Shown piece after piece: positions 36,428-45,645 of a DNA stretch of 64,000 nt. Source of the DNA: Solobacterium sp. (GTDB lineage: Bacteria; Bacillota_I; Bacilli_A; Erysipelotrichales; Erysipelotrichaceae); NCBI GenBank assembly GCA_017510405.1, contig JAFWNG010000025.1, forward strand, positions 46,357 through 110,356, read 5' to 3'. The translations under genes were made by a program, and so were the position numbers. The notes below the pieces were generated by a model. That model ran no database searches, had not been told where the DNA came from, and saw nothing but the letters and a program-made list of their open reading frames with translations. Numbering within the stretch: position 1 is the first letter of the stretch; every line of letters begins with the position of its first letter.

Positions 36428-37792
36428 TCAGTTCTTCAGGCTGTTGATCGGTGACGGAATGCGTCCGCCTCGCTTTACCATGACATCGGCGTTTCCCTGC
36501 TTGACCGGCATGATCGGGCCGTAGCCGAGCAGTCCGCCGAATTCCAGCGTATCGCCTGCTTCTCTGCCGATGGCAGGGATCAGACGGCAGGCAGTCGTCT
36601 TCTGGTTGATCATTCCGATCGCAGCTTCGTCAGCGATGATCGCGGAGATCGTTTCAGCACTGGTATCGCCCGGAATGATGATCATATCCAGGCCGACAGA
36701 ACAGACTGCTGTCATCGCTTCCAGTTTCTCCAGCGTCAGAATGCCTTTTTCCGCCGCTTCGATCATGCCTGCGTCTTCCGACACCGGTATGAACGCGCCG
36801 GACAGTCCGCCGACGCTTGAACTGGCCATAACACCGCCTTTCTTGACAGCGTCATTCAGCATTGCAAGGCACGCTGTGGTGCCCGGTCCGCCGCAGCACT
36901 CCAGTCCGATCTCTTCGAGAATTCTCGCGACTGAGTCGCCTACTGCCGGTGTCGGCGCAAGCGACAGGTCAACGATACCGAACGGCACATTCAGACGGCG
37001 GCTCGCTTCGATACCGACAAGCTGACCCATACGCGTCACTTTGAACGCAGTACGCTTGATCACTTCGGCGATTTCATTCATGGAGGCGTCTTTTCCGGCA
37101 TCCATTACTGCCTGACGCACAACGCCCGGTCCTGAAACACCGACGTTGATCACACAGTCCGGTTCGGAGACACCGTGGAACGCTCCGGCCATGAACGGGT
37201 TATCTTCCACCGCGTTGCAGAAAACAACAAGCTTGGCCGCACCGAAACAGTTGCGGTCTTTTGTTCGTTCCGCACATTCGCGTACAATGCGTCCCATCTC
37301 TTTGACGGCATCCATATTGATGCCTGCTTTTGTTGATCCGATATTTACGCTGGAACAGACGATATCGGTTTCCGCAAGTGCCTGCGGGATCGATTCGATC
37401 AGCTGGCGGTCTCCCTCTGTCATGCCTTTCTGCACCAGAGCGGAATAGCCGCCGATGAAGTTTACGCCAAGGTCCTTTCCGGCCTTGTCCAGCACCTTTG
37501 CATACTTCACGCAGTCACCGCCGCTTACGCTCTGAAGCAGCGCTATCGGCGTGACGGAGATACGTGAATTGATGATCGGAATGCCGTATTCCCGGGAAAT
37601 ATCCGCGGTGACACGGACCAGATCCTTCGCCCTGGAAGTCAGTTTGTCATAGATCTTCTGACAGGCGCGGTCGATGTCCGTATCAGCACAGTCCAGAAGG
37701 GATATGCCCATTGTGACTGTACGGATATCCAGACATTCCTCATCGATCATCTTGATCGTTTCCAGTATATTTTCTGAACGTCTTCTGCGCAT
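36428..37792 (-). CDS. UPF0210 (PFL/DUF711) family protein
   Basis: 454 residues, matching the conserved PFL/UPF0210 family in length and motifs: [58 protein letters not shown], and [20 protein letters not shown]. It is distantly related to glycyl radical enzymes' fold but without a glycyl radical site. Function unknown. Almost always encoded behind an ACT-domain protein, as here. ATG 37792 is preferred to a GTG at 37801 because AGGTGAG lies four bases upstream and the family N-terminus starts there. Confidence 0.9.
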   Translation of the reverse strand: MRRRRSENILETIKMIDEECLDIRTVTMGISLLDCADTDIDRACQKIYDKLTSRAKDLVRVTADISREYGIPIINSRISVTPIALLQSVSGGDCVKYAKVLDKAGKDLGVNFIGGYSALVQKGMTEGDRQLIESIPQALAETDIVCSSVNIGSTKAGINMDAVKEMGRIVRECAERTKDRNCFGAAKLVVFCNAVEDNPFMAGAFHGVSEPDCVINVGVSGPGVVRQAVMDAGKDASMNEIAEVIKRTAFKVTRMGQLVGIEASRRLNVPFGIVDLSLAPTPAVGDSVARILEEIGLECCGGPGTTACLAMLNDAVKKGGVMASSSVGGLSGAFIPVSEDAGMIEAAEKGILTLEKLEAMTAVCSVGLDMIIIPGDTSAETISAIIADEAAIGMINQKTTACRLIPAIGREAGDTLEFGGLLGYGPIMPVKQGNADVMVKRGGRIPSPINSLKN

Positions 37793-37801
37793 GGAACTCA
37801 C

Positions 37802-38071
37802 CTACACCGTATGCATCGCATTGAAGATATCGTCATGCATGACATGGATCTTCAGACCCTGCGGTTCTCCGAGTGCTTCGATTTCTTCCTGCATCCGGTG
37901 GAAACTGTCAAGATCTTCCGGCATCTCCACGATCATGATCATGGTGAACAGATCCTGAAGTACCTTCTGTGTAACGTCAACGATATTAATGTTGCGGTTG
38001 GCGCAGTTTGTTGCGACATAGGCAAGAATACCCGGACGGTCTTTTCCGACCACGGAAATAACAGCTCTCAT
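37802..38071 (-). CDS. ACT-domain protein (UPF0237)
   Basis: 89 residues forming one ACT domain: MRAVISVVGKDRPGILAYVATNCANRNINIVDV is the amino-acid-binding loop and second strand, as in GcvR-like regulators. Its stop lies nine bases before the UPF0210 ATG. The two form a conserved pair, suggesting that the ACT protein senses an amino acid for its partner (family-based inference). It follows the lipoprotein gene by 12 bases, so all three may be one transcript. Confidence 0.92.
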   Translation of the reverse strand: MRAVISVVGKDRPGILAYVATNCANRNINIVDVTQKVLQDLFTMIMIVEMPEDLDSFHRMQEEIEALGEPQGLKIHVMHDDIFNAMHTV

Positions 38072-38083
38072 ACTGACCTCTTT

Positions 38084-39280
38084 CTATCTTGTCTCACTCT
38101 GCAGGTCCTCAAGTGACAGACCGCAGTAATACAGTTCCATCTGAAGATACATACGTGCTTTCTGAATCGTCTCAAGCGTGCTGTCTGTGCAGTCACTGGA
38201 CGCATGTTCCGTCTTGAAATCATACGTACACGCACCCATGGCGCCGATATCGCCCTTCCAGTTATACGTGTAGCGGATGGAGTAATTGGAGTACATGAAC
38301 GCACTGTTCGCGAAGTCCACAACATAGGACTCGTTCTGGTTGAAATCCGACCGCAGTGTACCGTCTTCCTGTTCTTTATAGTTCAGACGGGACTTCAGTC
38401 TCTTTTCAAATGTTGCAGTAACGGTCGCTTCTTCGCTGTCATCCTCTGCTGTTTCCGGTATGATGGCAGACGTGTCGATGTCTTTATAGTTCACATATGC
38501 GCTCTGTTCCGCCTTCTGTTCTTCCGTGAACACTACTTCTGTCTCATCAAAGAGAAGATGATTGGTCTCGGAACTGAAGCGTACGTCGATCTTTTCATTG
38601 TCGAACGAGATCTCGGATTCAAATACCGCTGCTTCCCGTATGAAATGCCCTTCTTTGTCAAACTCTTCTGTAATCGTGTGAGATTTCAGCGTATACCCGT
38701 CAAACTGGCTCAGATCATAGAAATCATAACGGCTGTGGAAGAGCGCTGCAGCAGCGTCATCTTTCAGCGTGAACCGATAGATCCGGTCGCCGTTTTCCCT
38801 GTCCATGACAACGATCTCAGCGATATTTTCTTCCGAAGGATCGACCGGAGCGAGCGGTACGAGCAGTGTCTGTTCGAGCTCTTTCATGCTCATATCCTCA
38901 TAGTAGGAAATACCGTTATAAACGTTGTACAGTCTGCCGCCGTAGTAGCATCCGTCGATCACGGAAGCCATTCCGTTTGCCAGAAAGTTTTCCCGTATAT
39001 GCGCGTCTTCACCGTTTCTTTCCAGTGTTCCGTCAAAGGAATATGTATCGTACGTATCGTCGCTGAAGTGCATCTTGTACATACTGTTGACTGCGGACGT
39101 CACCGATTCGCTTTCTTTCATTCCGGCAAGGGATTCTCTGTACATGGCCAGTGAATCACCGTATACCGGCTTTACTTCGGAACCGGAGTCCGCCTGTCCG
39201 GAGCTCTGTCCGGACGGATCTGCCGTGCATCCTGCCAGCAGCAGAAGCACTGCGATCCCTGCTTTTACCATCTTTTTCAT
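38084..39280 (-). CDS. Large lipoprotein of unknown function
   Basis: 398 residues from ATG 39280. Signal MKKMVKAGIAVLLLLAG then lipobox Cys (LLAGC), followed by a Ser/Gly-rich linker and a soluble domain of about 360 residues. The domain is beta-rich and acidic with many Asp/Tyr residues, reminiscent of LolA/LppX-like outer-leaf lipid-binding lipoproteins, but I do not recognise the family. No ribosome site is visible; a perfect TATAAT lies so near that the mRNA would be almost leaderless. The longer frame from 39361 would start in the upstream operon and give a non-signal N-terminus, so it was rejected. Confidence 0.7.
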   Translation of the reverse strand: MKKMVKAGIAVLLLLAGCTADPSGQSSGQADSGSEVKPVYGDSLAMYRESLAGMKESESVTSAVNSMYKMHFSDDTYDTYSFDGTLERNGEDAHIRENFLANGMASVIDGCYYGGRLYNVYNGISYYEDMSMKELEQTLLVPLAPVDPSEENIAEIVVMDRENGDRIYRFTLKDDAAAALFHSRYDFYDLSQFDGYTLKSHTITEEFDKEGHFIREAAVFESEISFDNEKIDVRFSSETNHLLFDETEVVFTEEQKAEQSAYVNYKDIDTSAIIPETAEDDSEEATVTATFEKRLKSRLNYKEQEDGTLRSDFNQNESYVVDFANSAFMYSNYSIRYTYNWKGDIGAMGACTYDFKTEHASSDCTDSTLETIQKARMYLQMELYYCGLSLEDLQSETR

Positions 39281-39290
39281 AAACGCATAC

Positions 39291-39319
39291 ATTATACATG
39301 GATTTGTGACGTCTGAACA
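39291..39319 (-). promoter_or_regulatory. Promoter of the 38084-39280 lipoprotein gene
   Basis: Perfect TATAAT on the minus strand (39291-39296), weak TGTTCA -35 (39314-39319), 17 bases apart. The predicted start point falls about four bases before the ATG. Confidence 0.4.
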
Positions 39320-39320
39320 G

Positions 39321-39346
39321 AAAAAGGCCGAAGCATTACACTTCGG
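39321..39346 (-). terminator. Terminator of the surface-polymer operon
   Basis: CCGAAG and CTTCGG with a loop of seven and CCTTTTTC on the minus strand, 12 bases beyond the sulfatase-like stop. Confidence 0.85.
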
Positions 39347-39357
39347 TCTTTCAGGGA

Positions 39358-41355
39358 TCATTTATTGTCGATCGTCACGTTGTTCATATCACGTGACACT
39401 CCTTCGATTCGATAAACGGTATATCCGTTATCATGAAGCAGGCTGCCGTCATAGAAGTCCGTTCCCAGAATATTGCTGGCGGTATGATAGCGTACTTCCT
39501 GTCCGGGACTTTCAAACAGTGTCTGTCCGTATTCATCGTGTCCCGGGAATACCGACTTCGCATATGTGGCATACAGATTGCCGAATGTCAGCTTCCGTGA
39601 ATCAATGACAAGTTCCTCATGCGTTTCCTGCGGCCGTTTTACAAAGACTGCCGGATTCTGATAAAGTGCCTCACCGCCGTGATCGGCTGTAATGATGAAT
39701 GTCGTACTGTCATATACGCCGGCATCTTTCAGCATCTGCAGGTAGTCACGCACGATCTTCATCGATCCGTGAATCTGTTTGATCTGACCGTTCAGATCTG
39801 TTGTCGTTTCGATCAGCTGTGCGTTCTCATCCATGAAATACGGACCGTGGGCACCGAACAGATGATACAGGATAAAGTCATTTGTCTGATCTGTCGCAGA
39901 TACACCGTTTCGGATCATATCCTGATAGAAGCGCGGATCATTCTCTATGGAGTATTCGCCGTATTCCGTCAGCGCTGCGACCTGGTCATTGATCGCATTT
40001 GTTCCGGTCCAGAAGAACCTCTTCAGCGGCATCGGGAATGTATTGAAGAAGGCAAACTTATACAGCTGCTTGGCAAACGCAATATTATCGCGGATGATAA
40101 ATGTTCCGTTCTCCGCCGAAACAACATTATATACTTTTGTGATATCCCCTCTGTTGAAATACTCTAAGCCTGTATACAGTTTTACACGCCATCCGGCGTC
40201 CGCCAAATCGACCAGCATGGAGGATTCCTGATATGCCCGCTCATAATACTGATACAGCGTTTCTTCCCGCGGATCAAAGGTGACGCCTGTCAGCATCGTC
40301 GGCATACCAACCAGCGTCGGTGCTCCTTCCGCGACCACATCATTGAAGTACGTGAAGTCTTTCAGTGCTTCCTGGTTTTCCGGCTCCGTAAGTACCCAGT
40401 TTTCCACCCACTGGCTGTCCAGTGTATCCAGAACAAATACGATCGTATTCTGCTGTGCCGATACAACAAATTCATCTCTCTTCGTCACAACACCGTTCCG
40501 CTGAACCTCACGTTTCGTCGTCCCGGCAATGAAGCACAGACTTACCACTTCCACTGCGCCGAGAACAAGGCATACGATGTTCCGTACAAGAACCATTTTC
40601 TTTTCATAGCGCAGGGATGCCCAGACCGCACCGCCCAGCAGCACCAGCCACGCAGCCACACTCAGCACAGTCGCCTTTGTGTAGAATGACCAGTTGATCT
40701 CCTGTCCGTTGAACGGATCAAAGACAGGATTCAGGAATGCGCTCTGCAGGAACAGCCCAATGGCACCGGCAAACAGCAGCGCCGACAGCACCAGGTAGAT
40801 CTTTTTCGGAAACAGTGAGATAACCGCGCAGATGATCACGAACGCGATCGCGGAGACTCCGAGAACGATCGGCAGCACAAGGTTGTAATCGATCGCGAAC
40901 TCATTGATATTCCCCAGGAAAAGTGACGACGGGAAGAACATGCCCAATGTCATCACAAACAGGAATGCCGGCAGGATCACATCAAAGACACGGTCTTTGA
41001 GACGGTAATCCCCCTTCTCCTGCTCTGTCGCCGTACGAACGAACAGATCTTCACTGACACCTTTGCGGTCGCTCAGTGCGTATTCTGTTTCTCCGTTCTC
41101 AGGATCTGTGTACCGGAAGTTGTTTGTTTCCCGGATCGTCTTCTCCTGTTCCTGAAGGTTCATCTTTCTGCGAATCTTCCGATAGATCAGCGAGAAGATC
41201 GTACCAAGCGCAATGGCAATACCGGAGATCGCCTGAATGGCATATGTCATGACCGACGGGTCGATATATGCCTGAACAGGACGGGTCAGGAATAGCAGAA
41301 ACGCTGTGCTGAAATACAAATATTTCAAAATCTGCAATTTTCTATTTTTTCTCAT
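39358..41355 (-). CDS. Membrane sulfatase / LTA-synthase-like phosphotransferase
   Basis: 665 residues. An N-terminal helix with VQAYIDPSVMTYAIQ and five further helices (to about residue 275) anchor an extracellular alkaline-phosphatase-fold domain. Metal-site segments are TIVFVLDTLDSQWV (about 310) and TFIITADHGGEAL (about 555). GAPTLVGMPTMLTG (about 350) holds the likely nucleophile Thr. Enzymes of this type move phospho-alcohol groups (glycerol phosphate, phosphoethanolamine) onto teichoic acids or glycans, or remove sulfate; the operon favours the former. It overlaps the YidC-TagF fusion gene by 14 bases. Confidence 0.82.
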   Translation of the reverse strand: MRKNRKLQILKYLYFSTAFLLFLTRPVQAYIDPSVMTYAIQAISGIAIALGTIFSLIYRKIRRKMNLQEQEKTIRETNNFRYTDPENGETEYALSDRKGVSEDLFVRTATEQEKGDYRLKDRVFDVILPAFLFVMTLGMFFPSSLFLGNINEFAIDYNLVLPIVLGVSAIAFVIICAVISLFPKKIYLVLSALLFAGAIGLFLQSAFLNPVFDPFNGQEINWSFYTKATVLSVAAWLVLLGGAVWASLRYEKKMVLVRNIVCLVLGAVEVVSLCFIAGTTKREVQRNGVVTKRDEFVVSAQQNTIVFVLDTLDSQWVENWVLTEPENQEALKDFTYFNDVVAEGAPTLVGMPTMLTGVTFDPREETLYQYYERAYQESSMLVDLADAGWRVKLYTGLEYFNRGDITKVYNVVSAENGTFIIRDNIAFAKQLYKFAFFNTFPMPLKRFFWTGTNAINDQVAALTEYGEYSIENDPRFYQDMIRNGVSATDQTNDFILYHLFGAHGPYFMDENAQLIETTTDLNGQIKQIHGSMKIVRDYLQMLKDAGVYDSTTFIITADHGGEALYQNPAVFVKRPQETHEELVIDSRKLTFGNLYATYAKSVFPGHDEYGQTLFESPGQEVRYHTASNILGTDFYDGSLLHDNGYTVYRIEGVSRDMNNVTIDNK

Positions 41356-43438
41356 GTTCTTCTGCTTCCTTTACACGCTTGAATACCTGTCGGATCAGAT
41401 ATTCCGCTCCTGTCTTTCCGGCTGTACCGATGTTGTATACATTTTCCTCACGCAGCTCATAATTCTTCTGCTGGTATTCATCGGAATGATCCAGCAGATA
41501 CTGTACCGCTGTGTGTGCATCCTGTATCTTATCCAGATCAAGATCCAGTCCGGATTCTTTCCGCATGGAAATATTGAGCGGTACTGCCTCGATTCTGTCA
41601 TATTCCGGATTCATGATCTTCATCGGCGTATTGATATAGAGGACCGGACGCAGTGTCGTAAATACATATTCTGTCGCGATATCGCTCCAGTCTGTGATCA
41701 GCATATCGGCTTCCAGTACGGTATTTGTGTTGGAGAAGTCGGTCTGTATCTCAATGCTCGGATCATCTTTAAAGCGTTCTTTCAGCGCTTCCATCTTCTC
41801 CGGCATATGGCGTACATGCTGGGGATGCGGACGTACGATCACCTTGTATCCGTGGCCTTTAAGACTGTCTAAAAGACCATCCAGACAACTGTCCACGATG
41901 TTGTCTTTCTGCCATGACGGAGCGATCAGAACCATCTTCTGTTCATCTTCGCTCTTTTTGTGGGTATTGCGGTATTTCTCGTAATTGATCAGCATGTCAT
42001 CCAGCAGCGGATAACCGACATCCACGACAGTCTTCTTTTTCAGTCCGTAGACTTCTTCGATCTGTTCCACTTCAAGACGCTGCAGCAGACCGGATACCAT
42101 AACGGTATCAAAGTTGTCCATCGATCCCTTCCGCATTGTCAGGTTGCTGGAACCCATGCCGTGCGGAATAAATACATACTCGATATCCTTGCGGACATAA
42201 CTTCTCTTGATATGATAGTTGTCCAGATCCGGCATCGTCATGACAACGATGTCCGCGTCCATCTTCATCATCAGAGTGATCAGTTTGTTTTCTTCAATGA
42301 AGTACGCCTGGATCTGCTCGTTCTCTTCCGCCATTTTGAAGATGTTGTCATTGGCGTCACTTGTAATGTAGTGGATCGGAATATTCGTATTCTTCAGAAT
42401 GTATTCAATAATACCTGCAAAGTATTTATAGAATCCGTTGCTTTCGGAGTAGAATACCAGATGCTTGTTTCCAATGGAGAAGAAGCGTTCGTAGTCTTCT
42501 TTTTCCTTGATATACAGAGGATCGTTATGCTTCCTCTTTTTCTTCTTCGCATTCGCTTCCAGTGAAGCCAGCTGTGTGCGCGTCTCGTTCAGCGCTTCGT
42601 AATCCACATATTTCTTCGGATTGATCGCCCAGTTCAGACCATACAGTGTCAGGATCGCAATGATATTCGAAGCGACCCAGTACAGGGCAACACCTGCCGG
42701 CACGAACATTCCCAGATAGAGCGACAGACCGACAGAAAGCACCAGCATGCCGTACCGGTTCCAGCGGGACTGTGCGACCTGCAGAACATTCGCAGCATTC
42801 TGGCACAGAGACAGCAGTAAAGAAGACAGACCTGCGATCAGCGGTACCCAGATCGTCTTTCCCCACATCAGACTTGTCGTCCAGCTCAGGTCAAAGCCAA
42901 GGAACTTCATCGACATGGCTTCGATCTTTTCAATCTGCGGTTCTGCATTTGCGACTGCGCGGTATTCTTCCGCACCGTTCTGGATCTCCTGGATCGAATA
43001 CAGCTGCAGAGAGGAGGATTCCGGATCGATCCCCTCTACCCTGCTCAGTGTGATCTCATTGAACTGTTCAATGATCGGCTGCGGAACATCCAGAATATAA
43101 TTCATCGGATGATAGATTACTTCCACAACACCCATGAGCAGAACGATCTGTATCGCCAGCGGGATCAGAGACGCAAATGCGTTATATTTATTTTTCTTAT
43201 ACAGCTTCTGTTCCAGATCCGAGATCGTATCGGTATCGCCGAAGTGCTCAATATGGATCCGGTTGACTTCCGGCTGCATCTTTACCATTTTGATCGAGTT
43301 TTTCTGCAGCCATACCGAAAGCGGCATAAGTATCAGTTTTGTAATTATGGTAAAGAGAATGATCGCTACACCATAATTTCGGGACAGATTGTAGCAGAAG
43401 CGCATGATCGGCCCGAATAATATTCCCAGTATTTCCAT
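41342..43438 (-). CDS. YidC/Oxa1 insertase fused to CDP-glycerol glycerophosphotransferase
   Basis: 698 residues. Residues 1-290 are a YidC-type insertase: MEILGILFGPIMRFCYNLSR, GVAIILFTIITKLILMPLSV with its groove Lys, and the last three helices LWVP-to-LNWAI with GMFVPAGVALYWVASN. After a Lys-rich linker (KKKKRKH, about 315) comes a TagB/TagF-type domain: IPHGMGSSNL (about 440), VIVRPHPQHVRHM (about 560) and LITDWSDIATEYVF (about 605). Both modules look complete. ATG 43438 is chosen with AAAGGA upstream; the frame also has a GTG at 43465. The cytosolic transferase would use CDP-activated alcohol to extend a polymer at the membrane. Confidence 0.85.
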   Translation of the reverse strand: MEILGILFGPIMRFCYNLSRNYGVAIILFTIITKLILMPLSVWLQKNSIKMVKMQPEVNRIHIEHFGDTDTISDLEQKLYKKNKYNAFASLIPLAIQIVLLMGVVEVIYHPMNYILDVPQPIIEQFNEITLSRVEGIDPESSSLQLYSIQEIQNGAEEYRAVANAEPQIEKIEAMSMKFLGFDLSWTTSLMWGKTIWVPLIAGLSSLLLSLCQNAANVLQVAQSRWNRYGMLVLSVGLSLYLGMFVPAGVALYWVASNIIAILTLYGLNWAINPKKYVDYEALNETRTQLASLEANAKKKKRKHNDPLYIKEKEDYERFFSIGNKHLVFYSESNGFYKYFAGIIEYILKNTNIPIHYITSDANDNIFKMAEENEQIQAYFIEENKLITLMMKMDADIVVMTMPDLDNYHIKRSYVRKDIEYVFIPHGMGSSNLTMRKGSMDNFDTVMVSGLLQRLEVEQIEEVYGLKKKTVVDVGYPLLDDMLINYEKYRNTHKKSEDEQKMVLIAPSWQKDNIVDSCLDGLLDSLKGHGYKVIVRPHPQHVRHMPEKMEALKERFKDDPSIEIQTDFSNTNTVLEADMLITDWSDIATEYVFTTLRPVLYINTPMKIMNPEYDRIEAVPLNISMRKESGLDLDLDKIQDAHTAVQYLLDHSDEYQQKNYELREENVYNIGTAGKTGAEYLIRQVFKRVKEAEEHEKK

Positions 43439-43494
43439 ACTATACCTGTATATCCTTTCTAACACTGCCCGGTCACAGGAAAATGACCTGCATC

Positions 43495-43518
43495 AAAAGC
43501 AGGGATACCCCTGCTTTT
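43495..43518 (-). terminator. Attenuator-like hairpin between the two fusion genes
   Basis: AAAAGCAGGG / CCCTGCTTTT right after the first gene's stop. The T run is part of the stem and followed by GATGC, so termination should be partial. Confidence 0.55.
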
Positions 43519-45317
43519 TACTTCATTTCCTTCTTTAACGCTGCGATCAGCCGATCGTTATCAGCTGTATCTCTGACCGCCAGCCGGATATACGAACCTT
43601 TTGCCTTCTTTGTCAGATCTTTGATCAGGATGTCATACTTCACAAGAAGTGTCTTCGTCAGTTCCGCTGCCGAAATACCGTTCACTTCCGCCATGATATA
43701 GTTTGCCTGTGACGGAATGATGCGCAGTCCCGGGATCTGCTCCAGTTCTTTTACAAAGCGGCTGCGTTCCGCTTTGATCTTTTCGAGACCTTTCGCGTAG
43801 TCTTTTCTGTATTTCTCTTCGATCTGCATATAGAATTCGCCGAACGAATTGATATTCCAGATCGCGACATCTTTCTTGATGGAGCGGATCATTTCCGTAT
43901 TGCCGGATGCCAGAACGCCTAAGCGGAATCCCGGAATTCCATAAGACTTGGAAATACTCTTCATGACATACAGATGCGGATTGTCATCAAGAATGCTCTG
44001 CCGGATCAGTGTATTATTTTCTTCTTCTGCAAAATCCGCAAAGGACTCATCCAGTATGAATGTGATCCCCTGTGATTTTGTCCAGCGAACCAGTGACATT
44101 ACATCGTTCTTCGGAATATAGTTGCCGGACGGATTATCCGGGTTGATCAGCAGAAGTGTACGAATACCCTTCTCCTCAAAGAATTCCATGATGTCCTGTG
44201 CTGTGTACGAGAAGTCCGGATTGTACGGTGTATAGATCACCTGGTCTTCCGGACTGTACCGGTTCGGGTATTCTTCAAAGGTCGGACGGATGAAACCCAT
44301 CTTTCCACTGGTCATGCCCATCAGGGATTTGATCAGTTCCGCAGCACCGTTTCCAACGACGATATTATCGCTGTGCACGCCGAAGTTTCTTCCTGCCACC
44401 AGTGAATTGACATACATTCCGGATGGATACTGTCTTGTCAGTACATCAAAACTGGCCTTGATCTCATCCATCATCCGGTTTGTCGGATAATACGGATTCA
44501 CCAGATAGCAGAAATCCAGAAGCTTCGGATATCTCCAGTAGCCGCCGTATCTCGCCATCATGCGGGAAAGCTTTTCCGGATCTTCGGCAAAGATCGATTC
44601 AGCAATATCCAGATCCTGAATATCATCGATCTCATACCATTTCTCACCGCTCAGTCTGCGTGCTTTGATCTCCGGATCGTCCAGCATTGTAATGACTTTC
44701 AGCACCTGCTCATAGTATTCATTATTGCCGAGCGCCTTCGAATACGCTTCCAGGAACGGCACATAGTGTGATACGGAGAAATGTCTGGAGAACTTATAGA
44801 TATTGACGGTCTTATAGTATTCATCTGTTTCATTGAAACAGAGCTTTTTACCCGGAATGAAATCAATGATGCTGTCATTCTCATCCAGTTTGACGCACGT
44901 TCCGTCCATCCAGCTTTCATACTTATCTACCAGAGCCAGTGTATCCCGCGGATCTTCCAGAAGACCTGTCAGCACGGAATCCTCAAAAATAATGTCAGAT
45001 TCCAGCAGGAGCGTATCGTCTTCCAGCAGATATTCCTTGGCAAGATACAGAGAGTAGATATTGTTCGTCTTATCGTAGATCTCATTATTCACATATTCGA
45101 TCGGCGTCCGGATATCCAGAGAGTTAATATGATCGATCAGTTTCTGTCCCTCATATCCGACGACGTACACGATTTTGTTTAAGTTCAGGCGGTCCAGCTG
45201 TTCCAGAAGACGGTCAACCAGTTTCTTGCCATTGACTTCCACCATGCATTTCGTGTTGTTCTGTGTTAACTCTTTTAAGCGTCTGCCCATTCCGGCAGCT
45301 AAAATAATAGCCTGCAT
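43518..45317 (-). CDS. Nucleotidyltransferase-aminotransferase fusion enzyme (LicC/PntC-like)
   Basis: 599 residues. The N-terminal half starts MQAIILAAGMGRRLKELTQ, the nucleotide-binding loop of sugar/choline-phosphate nucleotidyltransferases, with LLLESDIIFED holding the metal Asp. The C-terminal half is a fold-type I aminotransferase: VGNGAAELIKSL, NPDNPSGNYIP, DESFADFAEE, and KSISKSYGIPGFRLG with the PLP Lys. Fusions of this kind include the 2-aminoethylphosphonate cytidylyltransferase PntC of phosphonate producers; other members activate phosphocholine-like groups. Probable role: make a CDP-activated amino-alcohol or aminophosphonate for the downstream transferase. No pepM or ppd is in the window. 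ATG 45317 gives the family N-terminus. Confidence 0.82.
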   Translation of the reverse strand: MQAIILAAGMGRRLKELTQNNTKCMVEVNGKKLVDRLLEQLDRLNLNKIVYVVGYEGQKLIDHINSLDIRTPIEYVNNEIYDKTNNIYSLYLAKEYLLEDDTLLLESDIIFEDSVLTGLLEDPRDTLALVDKYESWMDGTCVKLDENDSIIDFIPGKKLCFNETDEYYKTVNIYKFSRHFSVSHYVPFLEAYSKALGNNEYYEQVLKVITMLDDPEIKARRLSGEKWYEIDDIQDLDIAESIFAEDPEKLSRMMARYGGYWRYPKLLDFCYLVNPYYPTNRMMDEIKASFDVLTRQYPSGMYVNSLVAGRNFGVHSDNIVVGNGAAELIKSLMGMTSGKMGFIRPTFEEYPNRYSPEDQVIYTPYNPDFSYTAQDIMEFFEEKGIRTLLLINPDNPSGNYIPKNDVMSLVRWTKSQGITFILDESFADFAEEENNTLIRQSILDDNPHLYVMKSISKSYGIPGFRLGVLASGNTEMIRSIKKDVAIWNINSFGEFYMQIEEKYRKDYAKGLEKIKAERSRFVKELEQIPGLRIIPSQANYIMAEVNGISAAELTKTLLVKYDILIKDLTKKAKGSYIRLAVRDTADNDRLIAALKKEMK

Positions 45318-45360
45318 TGTAACCCCCATATGTACAATCAGAATAACTTCATACCTTATG

Positions 45361-45366
45361 ATTATA
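45361..45366 (-). promoter_or_regulatory. Probable -10 of the surface-polymer operon
   Basis: Perfect TATAAT on the minus strand 44 bases before the start codon. The -35 is unclear. The rest of 45367-45597 is AT-rich with no gene or repeat that I can see. Confidence 0.45.
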
Positions 45367-45597
45367 CCTTTATATAAGGCAAAAATGTTCTTCTGATATG
45401 ATTTATCTGCATTCTTTATTCATTCCGGATGAATCTGTCACCTATTCTTTCGATCATCCGGAAAAAGCACTGTATTTACCTTCTTTTCTGAACGGTAAAT
45501 GCTATGAAATAGTAACATAAATCCACATGATTTCAAAATTTACACTACTGTCTTAACGAACCGTCATCTTTTCTGCTCATTCGTCAGTTCCAGAGAA

Positions 45598-45619
45598 AAA
45601 CCGGAGCCTGCTCCGGTTT
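45598..45619 (-). terminator. Terminator of the broken lipoprotein gene
   Basis: AAACCGGAGC / GCTCCGGTTT with a two-base loop, then TTCTC on the minus strand. Confidence 0.8.
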
Positions 45620-45645
45620 CAGCACAATAGGATCTTCTTTCGTTA

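Noticed and set aside
43518..45317. Calling this gene pntC outright
   Set aside because: The domain order fits, but no phosphonate pathway gene (pepM, ppd) is in the window and related fusions may use other substrates.
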